Shown here: positions 48,303 to 60,099 of the stretch, piece by piece
How the letters are laid out: the number at the start of each line of letters is the position of its first letter
Position numbering within the stretch: position 1 is the first letter of the stretch
Source: Trichomonas vaginalis G3
Taxonomy: Eukaryota; Parabasalia; Trichomonadida; Trichomonadidae
Reading direction: 5' to 3'
Assembly (NCBI RefSeq): GCF_026262505.1
Contig: NC_067208.1
Location: 10,735,962 to 10,799,961 of the forward strand
DNA length: 64,000 nucleotides
Notes under the pieces: generated by a model
Told to the model about the DNA's origin: nothing
Seen by the model: only the letters and a program-made list of their open reading frames with translations
Databases searched by the model: none
Translations under genes and position numbers: made by a program

Positions 48303-49602
48303 TAGGGTGTCCAAAGGTGCGTTTAGCACAGCGCTCTATATGAGACTATTAAAGGAGATATATGCTGATTATAAATATATAATAAAAAATATGAATATAT
48401 GTATATGATGAGTATGTTGTATTTTGGCGCCATGCCGGGATATAAATGAATTTTGAGACAGAGGCGTTTCGCGGGAAATTTTGGCGGGATTTTTTCATTT
48501 TTTTAATGAATCATAAAGAAAACATCCTCGCTCTTGCAAAAAAATGCAAAGACTGTAAAAAAATCTACGAGACATTGGTAAAATGCTTCGGTATGGATGC
48601 TCCTAGCTATTCCACTGTAACGTATCATGTTAGGATGTATCACTTCATGAACAAAAAGGCGCCCATCATAAAAATTGACAAAAAATCGCCGGATCAAAGA
48701 AAAAATCAAAGCAATTCTTCAAGCGCTAGATGAAGACCCAAGAGCATCACTCAGAAGGATAGAGGAGATGACAAAGATACCACGTACAACAGTCAGTTAT
48801 TATCTGCACAATTATTTGAACTACAAACTAGCGTATACACGTTGGGTTCCGCACAACCTTAATTCAGTTCAAAAAAAATCTAGAGTCCAATCTTCGAAAG
48901 AGCTCCTCTCTATATTGGGTGCGTATCAATCCAAGAAGTTTCGCTTTTTAGTAACAGGGGACGAGTCTTGGTTTCAATATGCAACAGAAGCCAAAATCAT
49001 TGTGGCCCGAAGGATGAAAATCCGCAAACATTCCCGAAGAAAAAAATTGACACACCAATGATGATGTTGTCGGTTTTTTGGGGCGTGAATGGCATCATCG
49101 CGCAATTGATATTCTTCAAAAACCTAATACGATGAATGCTCAGTATCTAATTGACAATGTCTTACTCAAATTATCAATTTGATGAGTTTGAGAAATCCAA
49201 ACAACAAAAACAAAAAGTTTGCAATTCATTTTGATAATTCAAGGTTCACAAAAGTCATAAGGTAATGAATTACTTGGTGGAAACAATGTCAAAGTTGTTC
49301 CAAACCCAATTTATTCACCTGATATTGCACCCTCTGACTTTATTTTTATTCGGCACGCTAAAAAAGAGAGCTGAAGGACGCGAATTCGCGAGTCCAGATG
49401 ATCTTGAAAATTTTGTAAGAGAGCAATTTGAGCAATTTTCTCATGATGATTTAAAGCGTGTCTTTCAAGCCTGGATCGATCGCTGCGAACGCGTGATTGA
49501 ATCCAATGGTGATTATATTTAAATAAACTTTATATATATGTAACTTGTTTATTTCTATTCGCAGTATTCAGGTTTGTGCTAAACACACCTTTGGACACCC
49601 TA
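48303..49602 (+). mobile_element. mariner transposon, copy 1
   Basis: A 1300-bp element with terminal inverted repeats beginning TAGGGTGTCCAAAGGTG and ending in their complement, flanked by TA duplications at 48301-48302 and 49603-49604. It is nearly identical to copy 2 (50155-51453) apart from many 1-2 nt insertions and deletions. Termini, TA target and a D,D34D transposase place it in the mariner group. Confidence 0.92.
48506..49522 (+). pseudogene. mariner transposase, copy 1, many frameshifts
   Basis: From MNHKENILALAKKCKDCKK the first ~75 codons read cleanly (helix-turn-helix region), then the frame changes near 48.70 kb, again near 49.00 kb, and repeatedly through 49.1-49.36 kb. Recognisable parts are the second helix-turn-helix (SLRRIEEMTKIPRTTVSYYL), the linker motif WVPH, and the first catalytic block TGDESW. 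The shifts are mostly single-base differences in runs such as AAAAAA relative to copy 2, so no functional enzyme is encoded as read here. Confidence 0.85.
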
Positions 49603-50154
49603 TATTTTAATGTCTTTTATAAAAATATACTCGGGCTTTTCAGAAGTGTCAATTTTTACATTAACAATTTGTTTTAGTTTTGAAAATTTGAAAGATGGTA
49701 AAAGATTACACAACACTCAATTTCAGATACACTATGAATTTACTTGAAGAGCTTGAGGATTCTTTTAAATTGAATATTTATTCAATTTTTGCCTATTGAA
49801 ACGATAAAATTATAAATGTCCAATGAAGCAGGTTCACACACGCATTACAATGAATTGATTAGCATTTGTCAGAACCATATTGATACATTTAATTCTTTGT
49901 ACAAGCTCAATACTAAAGATGATAAAGAATTGGAGACAATTTATAAAAATATCATAACAACACTCATCGATTTATATAAATATCCGCCAAAAAAGATTAT
50001 GCAAGATTTATCAAATATTCCAGTATATAACAATCGCTATACGAAGTCATATTTAACTCTTGCCAAACAACTTTTCGATGAATATCATTATTCAGAGATT
50101 AAATTTGTTGAAGATATATTTAATTATCTTTTCTATAAAGAATACGGAATAATA

Positions 50155-51453
50155 TAGGGTGTCCAAAGGTGCGTTTAGCACAGCGCTCTATATGAGACTA
50201 TTAAAGGAGATATATGCTGATTATAAATATATAATAAAAAATATGAATATATGTATATGATGAGTATGTTGTATTTTGGCGCCATGCCGGGATATAAAAT
50301 GAATTTTGAGACAAGAGGCGGTTTCGCGGGAAATTTTGGCGGGATTTTTTTCATTTTTTTAATGAATCATAAAGAAAACATCTCGCTCTTGCAAAAAATG
50401 CAAAGACTGTAAAAAAATCTACGAGACATTGGTAAAATGCTTCGGTATGGATGCTCCTAGCTATTCCACTGTAACGTATCATGTTAGGATGTATCACTTC
50501 ATGAACAAAAGGCGCCCATCATAAAAATTGACAAAAAATCGCCGGATCAAAGAAAATCAAAGCAATTCTTCAAGCGCTAGATGAAGACCCAAGAGCATCA
50601 CTCAGAAGGATAGAGGAGATGACAAAGATACCACGTACAACAGTCAGTTATTATCTGCACAATTATTTGAACTACAAACTAGCGTATACACGTTGGGTTC
50701 CGCACAACCTTAATTCAGTTCAAAAAAAATCTAGAGTCCAATCTTCGAAAGAGCTCCTCTCTATATTGGGTGCGTATCAATCCAAGAAGTTTCGCTTTTT
50801 AGTAACAGGGGACGAGTCTTGGTTTCAATATGCAACAGAAGCCAAAATCATGTGGATCCCGAAGGATGAAAATCCGCAAACATTCCCGAAGAAAAAATTG
50901 ACACACCAATGATGATGTTGTCGGTTTTTTGGGGCGTGAATGGCATCATCGCAATTGATATTCTTCAAAAACCTAATACGATGAATGCTCAGTATCTAAT
51001 TGACAATGTTCTTACTCAAATTATCAATTCTGATGAGTTTGAGAAATCCAAACAACAAAAACAAAAGTTTGCAATTCATTTTGATAATTCAAGAGTTCAC
51101 AAAAGTCATAAGGTAATGAATTACTTGGTGGAAAACAATGTCAAAGTTGTTCCAAACCCAATTTATTCACCTGATATTGCACCCTCTGACTTTTATTTAT
51201 TCGGCACGCTAAAAAAAGAGGCTGAAGGACGCGAATTCGCGAGTCCAGATGATCTTGAAAATTTTGTAAGAGAGCAATTTGAGCAATTTTCTCATGATGA
51301 TTTAAAGCGTGTCTTTCAAGCCTGGATCGATCGCTGCGAACGCGTGATTGAATCCAATGGTGATTATATTTAAATAAACTTTATATATATGTAACTTGTT
51401 TATTTCTATTCGCAGTATTCAGGTTTGTGCTAAACACACCTTTGGACACCCTA
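50155..51453 (+). mobile_element. mariner transposon, copy 2, inside the ankyrin gene
   Basis: A 1299-bp element with the same termini as copy 1, flanked by TA at 50153-50154 and 51454-51455. The insertion lies in the coding sequence of the DUF3447/ankyrin gene in the same orientation. Its transposase is read in fewer pieces than that of copy 1. Confidence 0.92.
50362..51373 (+). pseudogene. mariner transposase, copy 2, frameshifted
   Basis: The C-terminal two thirds are in two overlapping open frames (50619-50912 and 50909-51373) with one shift near 50.90 kb; the N-terminal ~85 codons are also shifted (near 50.38 and 50.55 kb). Motifs: helix-turn-helix (MTKIPRTTVSYYLHN), WVPH linker, TGDESW (first Asp), HFDNSRVHKS (second Asp) and YSPDIAPSDFYLFG, with exactly 34 residues between the second and third catalytic Asp, as in mariner D,D34D enzymes. 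The enzyme cuts and pastes the element at TA sites. Confidence 0.88.
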
Positions 51454-53459
51454 TATTAGACAAAGATGAAAAAGAAAAATTCAATGAATATGAATCTGAA
51501 AATTATTCATCAGACATTCATTCAGAAAATACAATATACAAGGCAATAATGGATGATGATAAAGTATCATTCATTGGATTCGTTGAAAGGGATGGATTTG
51601 ATAAAGATCAAAAACTCAAAAGTGATTTATATCCTTCCGACGAAAATGGACTTTCATTTCTAGAATTATGTTGCTATTATGGATCTGTTGATTGTTTTAA
51701 ATTCTTGATCACAAAACTCAATCCTGAAATAACACCAAAATGCCTTGTATTTTCATTTTTAGGAGGAAATCAAGACATCATCAGCGAATGTTTGAAAGTA
51801 CAAATACCAGATGAAATTTGCATGGAATTTGCAATTACTTCTCATAATATTGACTTTATTTCGTTTTTGATGAACGAACACAACATAGAGATCAATTTAA
51901 ATGATTGTGCTGATCGTTGTAATCTTCATGCATTTTTGATTTATTTGGATCAAACTAATGATGTTGATTCATGCCTTGCTTGTTCATATGCTTTTAATAT
52001 TTCATCTCTTTGTGAATATTTAATTAAACATGGTGCAAATGTCAATGCTAAATATGCAAATAAAACTGCTCTTCATTATGCAGTAATTTTCAGCAATAAA
52101 GAAGTAATAGAACTTCTGATTTCACACGGTGCAAATGCTAATGCCAAAGATGATAAAAAATACACTCCTCTTCATTATGCTGTAGGAAATAACCATAAAG
52201 AAATAGTTGAATATCTTATTTATCATAATGCAGATGCTAATATTAAAGATAAACGTGGATTTACTCCTCTTGATTATGCAGCGATGAATAACAATTATGA
52301 AGCGGCAGACGCTCTTATTAGTCATGGTGCCAGTTTCGTTTCTAAATATAGTAATAAGAACATTCCTCTTCATTATGCAGCAATAAATAACAGTAAAGAA
52401 ACAGCGGAGCTTTTTCTTTCACATGGTGCACTTGCCAATGCTAAAAATTACGATGAAAAAACTCCACTTCATTTTGCAGCAAAGTGGAATAGTAAAGAAA
52501 CAGCAGAACTTCTTATTTCGTATGGTGCACCTGTTAATTCTACAGATTATAATGAAAATACTCCTCTTCATTTTGCAGCAATAAATAACAGCAAAGAAAC
52601 AATGGAACTTCTTATTTCACATAATGCAGATGTCAATGCTAAAGATAGAAACAAAGATACTGCTCTTCATTTTGCAGCTGAGAAAAACTTTAAAGAAATA
52701 GCAGATATACTTATTTCACACGGTGCGGATGTTAATGCTACAAATGATAAAAAACAAACCCCTCTTCATATAGCATTATCTAATAACAGTAATGAAACAG
52801 CAGAAGTTCTAATTTCGCATGGTGCAGATGTCAAAGCTATGGATGACAATGAAATTACTCCATTGCATCTTGCAGTAGATAATAACAACAAAAAAGCTGT
52901 AGAAGACATTATTTCACATGGTGCTGATGTTAATGCTTTAGATAGAGACAAAGAAACTCCGCTTCATAAGGCTGCAAGAAAAAACAATATTGAAATATCA
53001 GAAATTTTTCTTCTGCATAATGCAGATATCAATGCTAAAAATGTAAATAATTTCACAGCACTTCATATTGCTGCATCATACAGCAGTAAAGAAACATCAG
53101 ATGTTCTTATTGCGCATGGTGCAGATGTTAATGTAAAAGATAAGAATGGAAACACTCCTCTTCATTATGCTGCAAATAAAAATAGTAAAGAAATTGCACA
53201 AAATCTGATCTCTCATGGTTCAGACGTCAATGCTAAAAATGATAAAGAAAATACACCTCTTCATTTGGCATCTGCATCCAATGGTAAAGAAATTGCAGAG
53301 CTTCTTCTGTTACATGGCGCTGATGTCAATGCAAAAGATGAGAAAGAGAACACTCCTCTTCGTGTTGCGTCACGAAATAAAAGTAAAGAAACAGCAGAAG
53401 TTCTTATTTCACATGGTGCAGATCCTAATGATATGAAATCAAATTGCAAAATCATATGA

Positions 53460-54002
53460 ACTATAGTTTTATTAAAAGTTAATTCGACTCGTCATAATTT
53501 TAATTAACAACTTTAAAAAACTAAATTTTCAAATTTGAGGCTTCACTAACATGACAAAAATCAAAGTCCCTTGAGATATATATTCTATGATGTATATCAA
53601 TGCTATATTTATCATTATTTTTAACATGAGTTATAACATGCTTTTTCTGAAAATGAAAGACTAGGATTAATATATATATCGTAGAGCATATTTTTCATCT
53701 TTTTAAAAATTTTGAATATTTTTTGTCATGTTAGTGAACCCTTAATCTTGAATATTATCAGTTGCATCAATATCTTGAACATTCTATATAATTCTGTCTA
53801 TATCATAAACAATGACATCACTTAAGTAATAATATTGGACCTTTTTTTTCAATTAAAATTAGATTTTCCTTAAAATGTCTGTTCATGTGGTAATCTGCAT
53901 GTCAGAAAAATAAAATTAAAATTAAGAAAATAAAAATAAAATAAAAAAAAATAAAAATAAAATAAAATAAAAATAAAAAAAACAATTATTTTTATGGTGT
54001 AT
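53460..54002. other. Intergenic region with a small inverted-repeat element
   Basis: AT-rich spacer between convergent genes. It contains the 197-bp element at 53542-53738 and, near 53.93-53.99 kb, a simple AAAATAAAAT-type low-complexity run. No gene is seen. Confidence 0.6.
53542..53738. mobile_element. 197-bp MITE-like element
   Basis: Bounded by a perfect 19-bp inverted repeat, TTCACTAACATGACAAAAA at 53542-53560 and its complement at 53720-53738. The interior is AT-rich, without coding potential, and has an inner palindrome around ATATATATTCTATGATG. No clear target duplication: flanking bases are GGC and CCC. It could instead be a long hairpin RNA at the end of the ankyrin transcript. Confidence 0.65.
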
Positions 54003-55268
54003 CTATTGTTTGGGACTTCTGACTTTTCTACGTACCTTTCCAGCTGGTGAAGGAGGGATTGGATCCAAATGTTCGAACGGCAATTCTATCATTGAATTTC
54101 CCTCAGTTGTAAGAATTGATTGACTTTCCATAATAACAGATGAATTCTCAGGTGGTAACTCACCTTCTATTAAGCTTTGTGCTCCAGAAACCGGTCTACT
54201 TCTATGGGATCTCCTTAATCTTCTTGGTTTATTTGAAGAACTATTTTTTCCTTCTATCAATTTTTTAAGATTTTGAATTTCTTCATTTTCTTTTGTATGT
54301 TTTTGTGCTTTGATATCGATCTTCTGTTGTAATTCAGCTCTCATTTGTTCTATCTCTTCATTATGATTCTTGATAATAGTTTCGGTTAGTTTTTCAAATG
54401 ATTTCAAAATATTTAAATTATTAGCTTTTGTTTTTTCTTCAAAATCCTTTTCTAGCTTTGCTTTGTATTTAGTAAGCATTTTCTTTGTTGTTTCCATGTT
54501 TTTGGATTTGATTTCTTCAATTTCTTTGTTATGTTGAGAAATTAAATCTTCTTTTTCTTTTTTCATCTTGTCTTCGAATTGTTTTATATTTTCTTCGAAC
54601 TTTAATAATTGGTCTTTCATCATTTTGTCCTTTCTCCGAAAGTTATGTTGGATTTCTTTAATTTCGGTGGTTTTCTTTATGATAATGCTTTGAAACTCAT
54701 TGTTTTGATGTTCAAGATCTTGTATTTGGTTTTGATATTGTTCGAGTCTCTGTAAAAGTTCGTGAATTTCTGATGAATTTTTTTCATTTTGATCACTAAT
54801 TTCTCGTTTCAGATTCAAATTTTGATGCATTAAATTTTCAATTTGCTTCTTCAAATCTATAATTTGTTGTTTGTATTTGTGTTCTAAGTGTTTTTTGAGA
54901 TTATTTTCGATATCTGAGATGAATTTAGCTTTTTGTTTGCTTATTGTATCAACGGTAACTGTAAGAGGGTGTATTTTGATGATATTTGAAATTCGTTTTA
55001 AAACTTCAAAACATAAATCAAAATTTTCTGGTTCTTTAATTGATGAATGCTTAAGAATTTCGTTTTCATCATCATTGCTATATTCGCTATTAAGTTTATG
55101 AATATTATCGAAGATATCAACGAAATATTTTGTAGGAAGTTTGCAAAGATCAAGAATTTGAATCAATTGATTAGGAGTACGCACTTTAAAAAAGTTCTCA
55201 TTGTTATGCCATGAATCTACATCATCTGCTATCGATTTATAATCAATGTTAACTCCTGCATTGGTCAT
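54003..55268 (-). CDS. Coiled-coil protein
   Basis: A 421-residue protein. Residues 1-110 form a compact helical head (PNQLIQILDLCKLPTKYFVD, FEVLKRISNIIKIHPLTVTV) similar to the lead domain found in trichomonad ankyrin and related cytosolic proteins. Residues about 115-340 are a long heptad coiled coil. The tail is basic then Pro/Ser-rich (PRRLRRSHRSRPVSG, PPSPAGKVRRKVRSPKQ) and may be phosphorylated. No signal peptide or membrane span. Such proteins are usually cytoskeletal or scaffold; no specific role can be named. Confidence 0.75.
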   Translation of the reverse strand: MTNAGVNIDYKSIADDVDSWHNNENFFKVRTPNQLIQILDLCKLPTKYFVDIFDNIHKLNSEYSNDDENEILKHSSIKEPENFDLCFEVLKRISNIIKIHPLTVTVDTISKQKAKFISDIENNLKKHLEHKYKQQIIDLKKQIENLMHQNLNLKREISDQNEKNSSEIHELLQRLEQYQNQIQDLEHQNNEFQSIIIKKTTEIKEIQHNFRRKDKMMKDQLLKFEENIKQFEDKMKKEKEDLISQHNKEIEEIKSKNMETTKKMLTKYKAKLEKDFEEKTKANNLNILKSFEKLTETIIKNHNEEIEQMRAELQQKIDIKAQKHTKENEEIQNLKKLIEGKNSSSNKPRRLRRSHRSRPVSGAQSLIEGELPPENSSVIMESQSILTTEGNSMIELPFEHLDPIPPSPAGKVRRKVRSPKQ

Positions 55269-55356
55269 GTGAAAATGTTGGCTTTTTTTAATTTAAAAAT
55301 TAATACACTATGCATGTCTATATACTTATGATATAAAAAAATTTTAACTCATTTTC

Positions 55357-55795
55357 TTTCAAATTTTAGATCAAATTATTCAACAACTCCTTTCCGGAAG
55401 TGAAAATTAAAGGCAATGGAAAATAATCTGTTATAAAGTCAAGTGGACAATCAACATTTACATTTAGAGATAGAAACACAGCTTACTGAAAAGAAATACC
55501 CATTAATTGTTTTTCTAGTTCATCAATTCAGCGATTTATTGCAGATGATTATCTCTCAAAAACTTGGTCGTACGCTTTTACTTCTTGTAGGAGCTTTAAC
55601 TCCTTAATTATTCCGAAAGTACAAACAATTTTAGATTATATATTTAAAAAATGTGCAAATCTTGATCATATATCATTACCTTTATTAGTATCATCAATGG
55701 GACATTATTGTTTTGCTACATGTTCAAAAATATTTTTGAAAACTCAAGCTTTGCGATTAAATGTAAATAGATCAAAGAAGTATTTTATTTTATGA
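55357..55795 (+). pseudogene. BspA-like gene, 5' relic with 5' flank
   Basis: From about 55357 the 5' flank (TTTCAAATTTTAGATCAAAT, TCCGGAAGTGAAA) matches 59699-59765, and from about 55413 the coding part matches 60111 onward of the third BspA-like gene (GGACAATCAACATTTAC, TCATCAATTCAGCGATTTAT). It has several frame changes and stops, so it is dead. It lacks the 264-bp insertion present in that gene and so preserves the empty site at about 55612-55630. Confidence 0.8.
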
Positions 55796-55817
55796 ATGAT
55801 ATTTTAAATTATTTTAA

Positions 55818-58800
55818 ATGTTAATTTGTAATATATCAGTAAATCAGAATTATGAAGTTTTTTATAATTTAGAAGAATTTTGTTCAATCACAAGTGATAT
55901 TGTTAATGAATCAATTAATAAAATATCATATTTATCTGATTATGTCATTAATGCAAATTTTTCTAAATGTACGAAGATAACATCAACAGGAACAGTTTTT
56001 AAAGGTTTAGCAAATCTTGAAACACTTATTTTACCACCTTCAATTACTCGCATTGAAAGTAGTTCATTTTATAATTGTATTAAATTAAAAACATTAGAAC
56101 CATTAAACAATGTCAATTTTATTGGTAATTCTGCATTTTATAATTGTATATCATTAAAAGAACTTCATGATTTAAATAGTTTAGAAATTATTTCAGGTGG
56201 TGGATTTTATCAATGTAAAAATTTAACTAAATTAAGCGGTCTTATTAATTTGAAAACAATTGAATCTTCTGCATTTTATGAATGTATTAGCTTAATTCAA
56301 TTGGAAAATCTAAATAATTTAACGATTATTGGTAATTCAGCATTTTATAATTGCTATAATTTAACAATAAGTTCTGATCTTAATAAATTAACAACTATAG
56401 GTCAATATGCATTTTTTAATTGTTATAAAATTTTTGTTCATTTTATAATTGTGCATCATTAAAAGAACTTCATTGTTTACATTCATTAAAAGAAATTAAC
56501 ACAGGTCGAAGTACTTCACCATTTTTCGGAAGTGGTATTGAATTTTTATATGATTTAAATAGCTTAGATTCTATTCCAATAAATGGATTTTATAATTGTT
56601 TTAAATTAAAAGGATTATTTAATTTAACATCAAATTTAACAATTATTTATTCATCCGCATTCAGTAATTGTTCTAATTTAATAACTGTTGAAAATCTTGA
56701 AAAATTAACAACAATTAAATATAATGCATTTTATAATTGTCATTGCTTGGTAAATATATCAAATTTGCATAATGTAATAACTATTGAAAATAATGCATTT
56801 TATAATTGCTATAGTTTGGTAAATATTTCAACTTTCTATGATTTAACAACAATTGGAATTGAAGCATTTTATAATTGTATTAATTTAAAATTTATTTCAA
56901 ATCTTCATAATGTCAAAAAAATTGAAAAACAAACTTTTTATAATTGTATTAATTTATTAAATATTTCATATCTATGTAACGTAACAACAATACATTATAA
57001 GGCATTTTATAATTGTACATCATTAAAAGTACTTCGTGATTTATTTTCATTAACAGATATTGAAATTTACAAAAATTGTTGGTATCCAGGTGGTTATTAT
57101 TGTGATCGTTATTATGAATATTTTTCAGCATTTCTTGGAAGTTCTATCGAATATTTATATGACTTAAATAGTTTACAAATTATTCCACATCAAGCATTTG
57201 AAAATTGTAATAACTTAATAGGACTTTATAATTTAACTAAATTAATAACAATCCAATATAAAGCCTTTTATAATTGTTATAATTTAACAACTATTGCAAA
57301 TCTTGACAATTTATTAACAATAGAAAATAATGCATTTTATAATTGCTATAATTTAACAACTGTTGAAAGTCTTAATAACTTAGAAACAATTGGTGACGGT
57401 GCATTTTCTAATTGTTATAAAATAAATAAACTTGACATTTCTACAAAAATAAAAAATATTGGTTACAGTGCATTTTCTGATTGTCATAATTTGGTATGTA
57501 TTAAAAATCTTAATAATTTCATCACAATTAAAGAAAGAACATTTTATAATTGTTACAATTTAGTTAATGTTTCATATTTGTATAATTTAAAAACAATTGA
57601 AAATAAAGTCTTTTATAATTGTTATAATTTAAAGAATTTTTCAAATCTTAATAATTTAACAACTATTGGCTACTCGGCATTTTATAATTGTACATCATTA
57701 AAAGAACTTCGTGGATTATATTCATTAAAAAATATTGAAATTTATGATGTTTATTATAGAGGTTATCATTATTCATCATTTAATGGCAGTTCTATTGAAT
57801 ATTTGTATGATTTAAATAGTTTAGAAATAATACCAAAATATGCATTTTATAATTGTGATAGCCTAAAATCTTTAAATAATTTAACAAAATTAACCTTTAT
57901 TGGTAATTATTCATTTTATAATTGTTTTAATTTAATAAGTTTAAATTATATTTCTCAAATAATTTCAATTTGTAATTATGCATTTTATAACTGTTCTAAT
58001 TTAAAAACTATCGAAAATCTAAATTATTTAATGATAATAGAAGAATATACATTTTATAACTGCACCAATTTAGAATTTCTCTCAAATTTGTATAATTTAA
58101 CAACAATAAAGAGTTATGCATTTTATAATTGTTATAATTTAAAGAATATTTCAAATCTTAATAATTTAACAACCCTAGGCTATTCTGTATTTTATAATTG
58201 TTCATCATTAAAAGAACTTCATTGTTTATATTCATTGAAAAATATTAAAGTAAATTATGATGACAAATATTGGAATTCTTTCTATTATGAGTCACCGTTC
58301 AAAGGAAGTTCATTTGAATATTTATATGATTTAAATAGTTTAGAAATAATACCAGATTATGCATTTTATAAATGTGATAAGTTAAAAGGAATTTATAATT
58401 TAACAAAATTAACAAGTATTGGCAAACAAGCATTTAGATATTGTTATAATTTAACAGATATAAATACAATGTCTCATTTAATTTCAATTGGTGAATTAGC
58501 ATTTTCAAGCTGTAGTAAATTCAATGGAACTTTAGATTTTTATAATGATGTTAATATATCTCAATATGCATTTTCTTCTTGTCATTTGATTAAAGAAGTA
58601 ATATTTAGAGGTTCTATAATTTCAGTTCAATCTTATTCCTTCTCCCAAATTGCAAATATATCAATTTATCATCCAATAAAATTGTATTCTACAATTGTTA
58701 ATAACAAAGAAAACATTGATATTTATTATTATGGAAAAGCAGTTCCATTAAATGATACTGGATCAAACAATTTAATTTATTCAATTGCATCCAATGTTTA

Positions 58801-58942
58801 TGTTCTTTGTGATTACAAATCAACAGAATTTTATGGTCATGAAGTTAAATATTTGTCATGTAAAATTAATAAATTAACTAAAATTATTGATACAACAACT
58901 AAAATTTCTTTTTTAGATTTATTCTGTTGTCTTAATAATTAA
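55818..58942 (+). pseudogene. BspA-like leucine-rich-repeat gene with one frameshift
   Basis: Two frames, 55818-56462 and one open from about 56429 to 58942, together make a BspA-like surface-type protein of about 1030 residues; the change of frame near 56.43 kb falls between repeats and looks like a small deletion. Units are of the TpLRR type (AFYNCYNLTTIANLDNLLTI). A longer higher-order unit, SLKELRGLYSLKNI, then an aromatic-rich insert, then SSIEYLYDLNSLEIIP, recurs four or five times. BspA-like proteins are the largest trichomonad candidate-adhesin family. No signal peptide or C-terminal membrane anchor is visible. Confidence 0.85.
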
Positions 58943-59310
58943 AACTTAACTTTATATTAAAAATATTTAATTATTAAATTTGCACATATAAAAGTTATAT
59001 ATAATTACATACAAATTTTATTTACGCCCATCTGACATTAATTCGATTTTTTTGACAATTGACATGAAACATCATTGAAAATTAACATGTCATAATGGTG
59101 CAAGTGCACCCTTAAGTTCAAGTGTGGGTGTTATATTAGTTCATTTTTGAGCTCGTATTGATATGTAGAGGATAATTGATATGGATTATGTATTGTACCC
59201 AGAAATTCGACGAATGTTTAAGAGTATCACTTATGGCATCATGACATTTTTTGTCAAATGTCAAAATAAGCAATGAGTTCATATTTCATAATTCGATGTC
59301 CCAAGAATAA
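58943..59310. other. Intergenic region with dispersed repeat copy B
   Basis: Spacer between the second BspA-like gene and the next relic. Apart from the repeat at 59022-59150 nothing is recognised. Confidence 0.55.
59022..59150 (+). repeat. Dispersed repeat, copy B
   Basis: Matches the complement of 961-1086: TTACGCCCATCTGAC, TTAATTC, TTGAAAATTAAC, GTGCACCCTTAA and a GGGTGT block in the same order, with a shorter middle. A CACCCTTAA word also occurs alone near 42332. Confidence 0.5.
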
Positions 59311-59319
59311 AGAACACAC

Positions 59320-59640
59320 AAATGGGATATTCAAATTATTGTTTTTCTCAATCTTCTATTCAAATATTTTCATCTGATGATTCACTATTACAAATCGGAT
59401 CTTATGCATTTTCTTCATGTCCAAACTTATATTCAATCAACATTCCAAAAGTTAAGACCATTTCTGAATTCTAATTTTCAGGGTGCAACAATTTAACATA
59501 AATTTACCTTCCTGGAACAATTTCAACAATTGGTGATAATTGTTTTGAATCATGTCCAATCTTACAAACCATTACATTTGGAAACTCAATAAAATTAATA
59601 ATGCTGTAAAGGTAAAATTTAGTTGTTTTTCAAGTATTGA
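59320..59640 (+). pseudogene. BspA-like gene relic
   Basis: A stretch of BspA-like repeats with stops (SNYCFSQSSIQIFSSDDSLL, QIGSYAFSSCPNLYSINIPK, TISTIGDNCFESCPILQTI). It is a fragment of a fourth family member. It is followed by a copy of the 5' flank that also precedes the relic at 55357, so the cluster arose by tandem duplication. Confidence 0.75.
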
Positions 59641-60099
59641 TTCCTTAACAAATTTACTAAAGAGTACTGAATTTGGCTTAATCGAATTTTTCTACTTTTC
59701 TTTCAAATTTTAGATCAAATTTTTAATCAGAATTCTTCATCAACAAACTCCTATCCGGAAGTGAAAGGTGGTCTCATAAAAGATCCAGATGATAACTTTC
59801 TTTATTAATATGATATAAATAGAAATGTTTTATTCATAATCTTTGTTATTTTTTTATAAAAAAAATTGATTGAATAGTTTACAAAAAATCTGAAAATAAA
59901 AAAATTACATGTCTCATAACCCCTAATACTATCAATTATTTCGAATGATTCAGAAATTCAAAATATTCACTGAGCTAATACAAATAATTGAATTATAATT
60001 AATAATTATTTTTTAACTTAAGTCCTGAGCCTGGGGATTATTCTTTTAACATTATACTGGAAACAATATACGTAAAATTGATCAATACTGCATGCAATA
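59641..60099. other. 5' flank of the third BspA-like gene
   Basis: Contains the duplicated flank (59699-59765, TCCGGAAGTGAAAGG) followed by AT-rich DNA. Near the gene start, GATCAATACTG about 20 bp before the ATG is a fair match to the trichomonad initiator TCA(C/T)(T/A). Confidence 0.5.

Larger units (their letters stand above)
49816..53459 (+). pseudogene. DUF3447/ankyrin-repeat protein gene interrupted by mariner
   Basis: Host gene split by mariner copy 2. The 5' part (49816-50154, 113 codons) and 3' part (51456-53459) stay in the same frame if the element and one TA are left out, giving a 780-residue protein. The N-terminal half is the DUF3447-type region common in trichomonads (LSFLELCCYYGSVDCFKFL); the C-terminal half has 14 ankyrin repeats of 33 residues (TPLHYAA, KETAELLISHGADVNAK). 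Ankyrin arrays bind proteins; the partners are unknown. As it stands, translation stops at the TAG formed with the transposon end. Loss is probably recent, since both halves are otherwise open. Confidence 0.88.
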
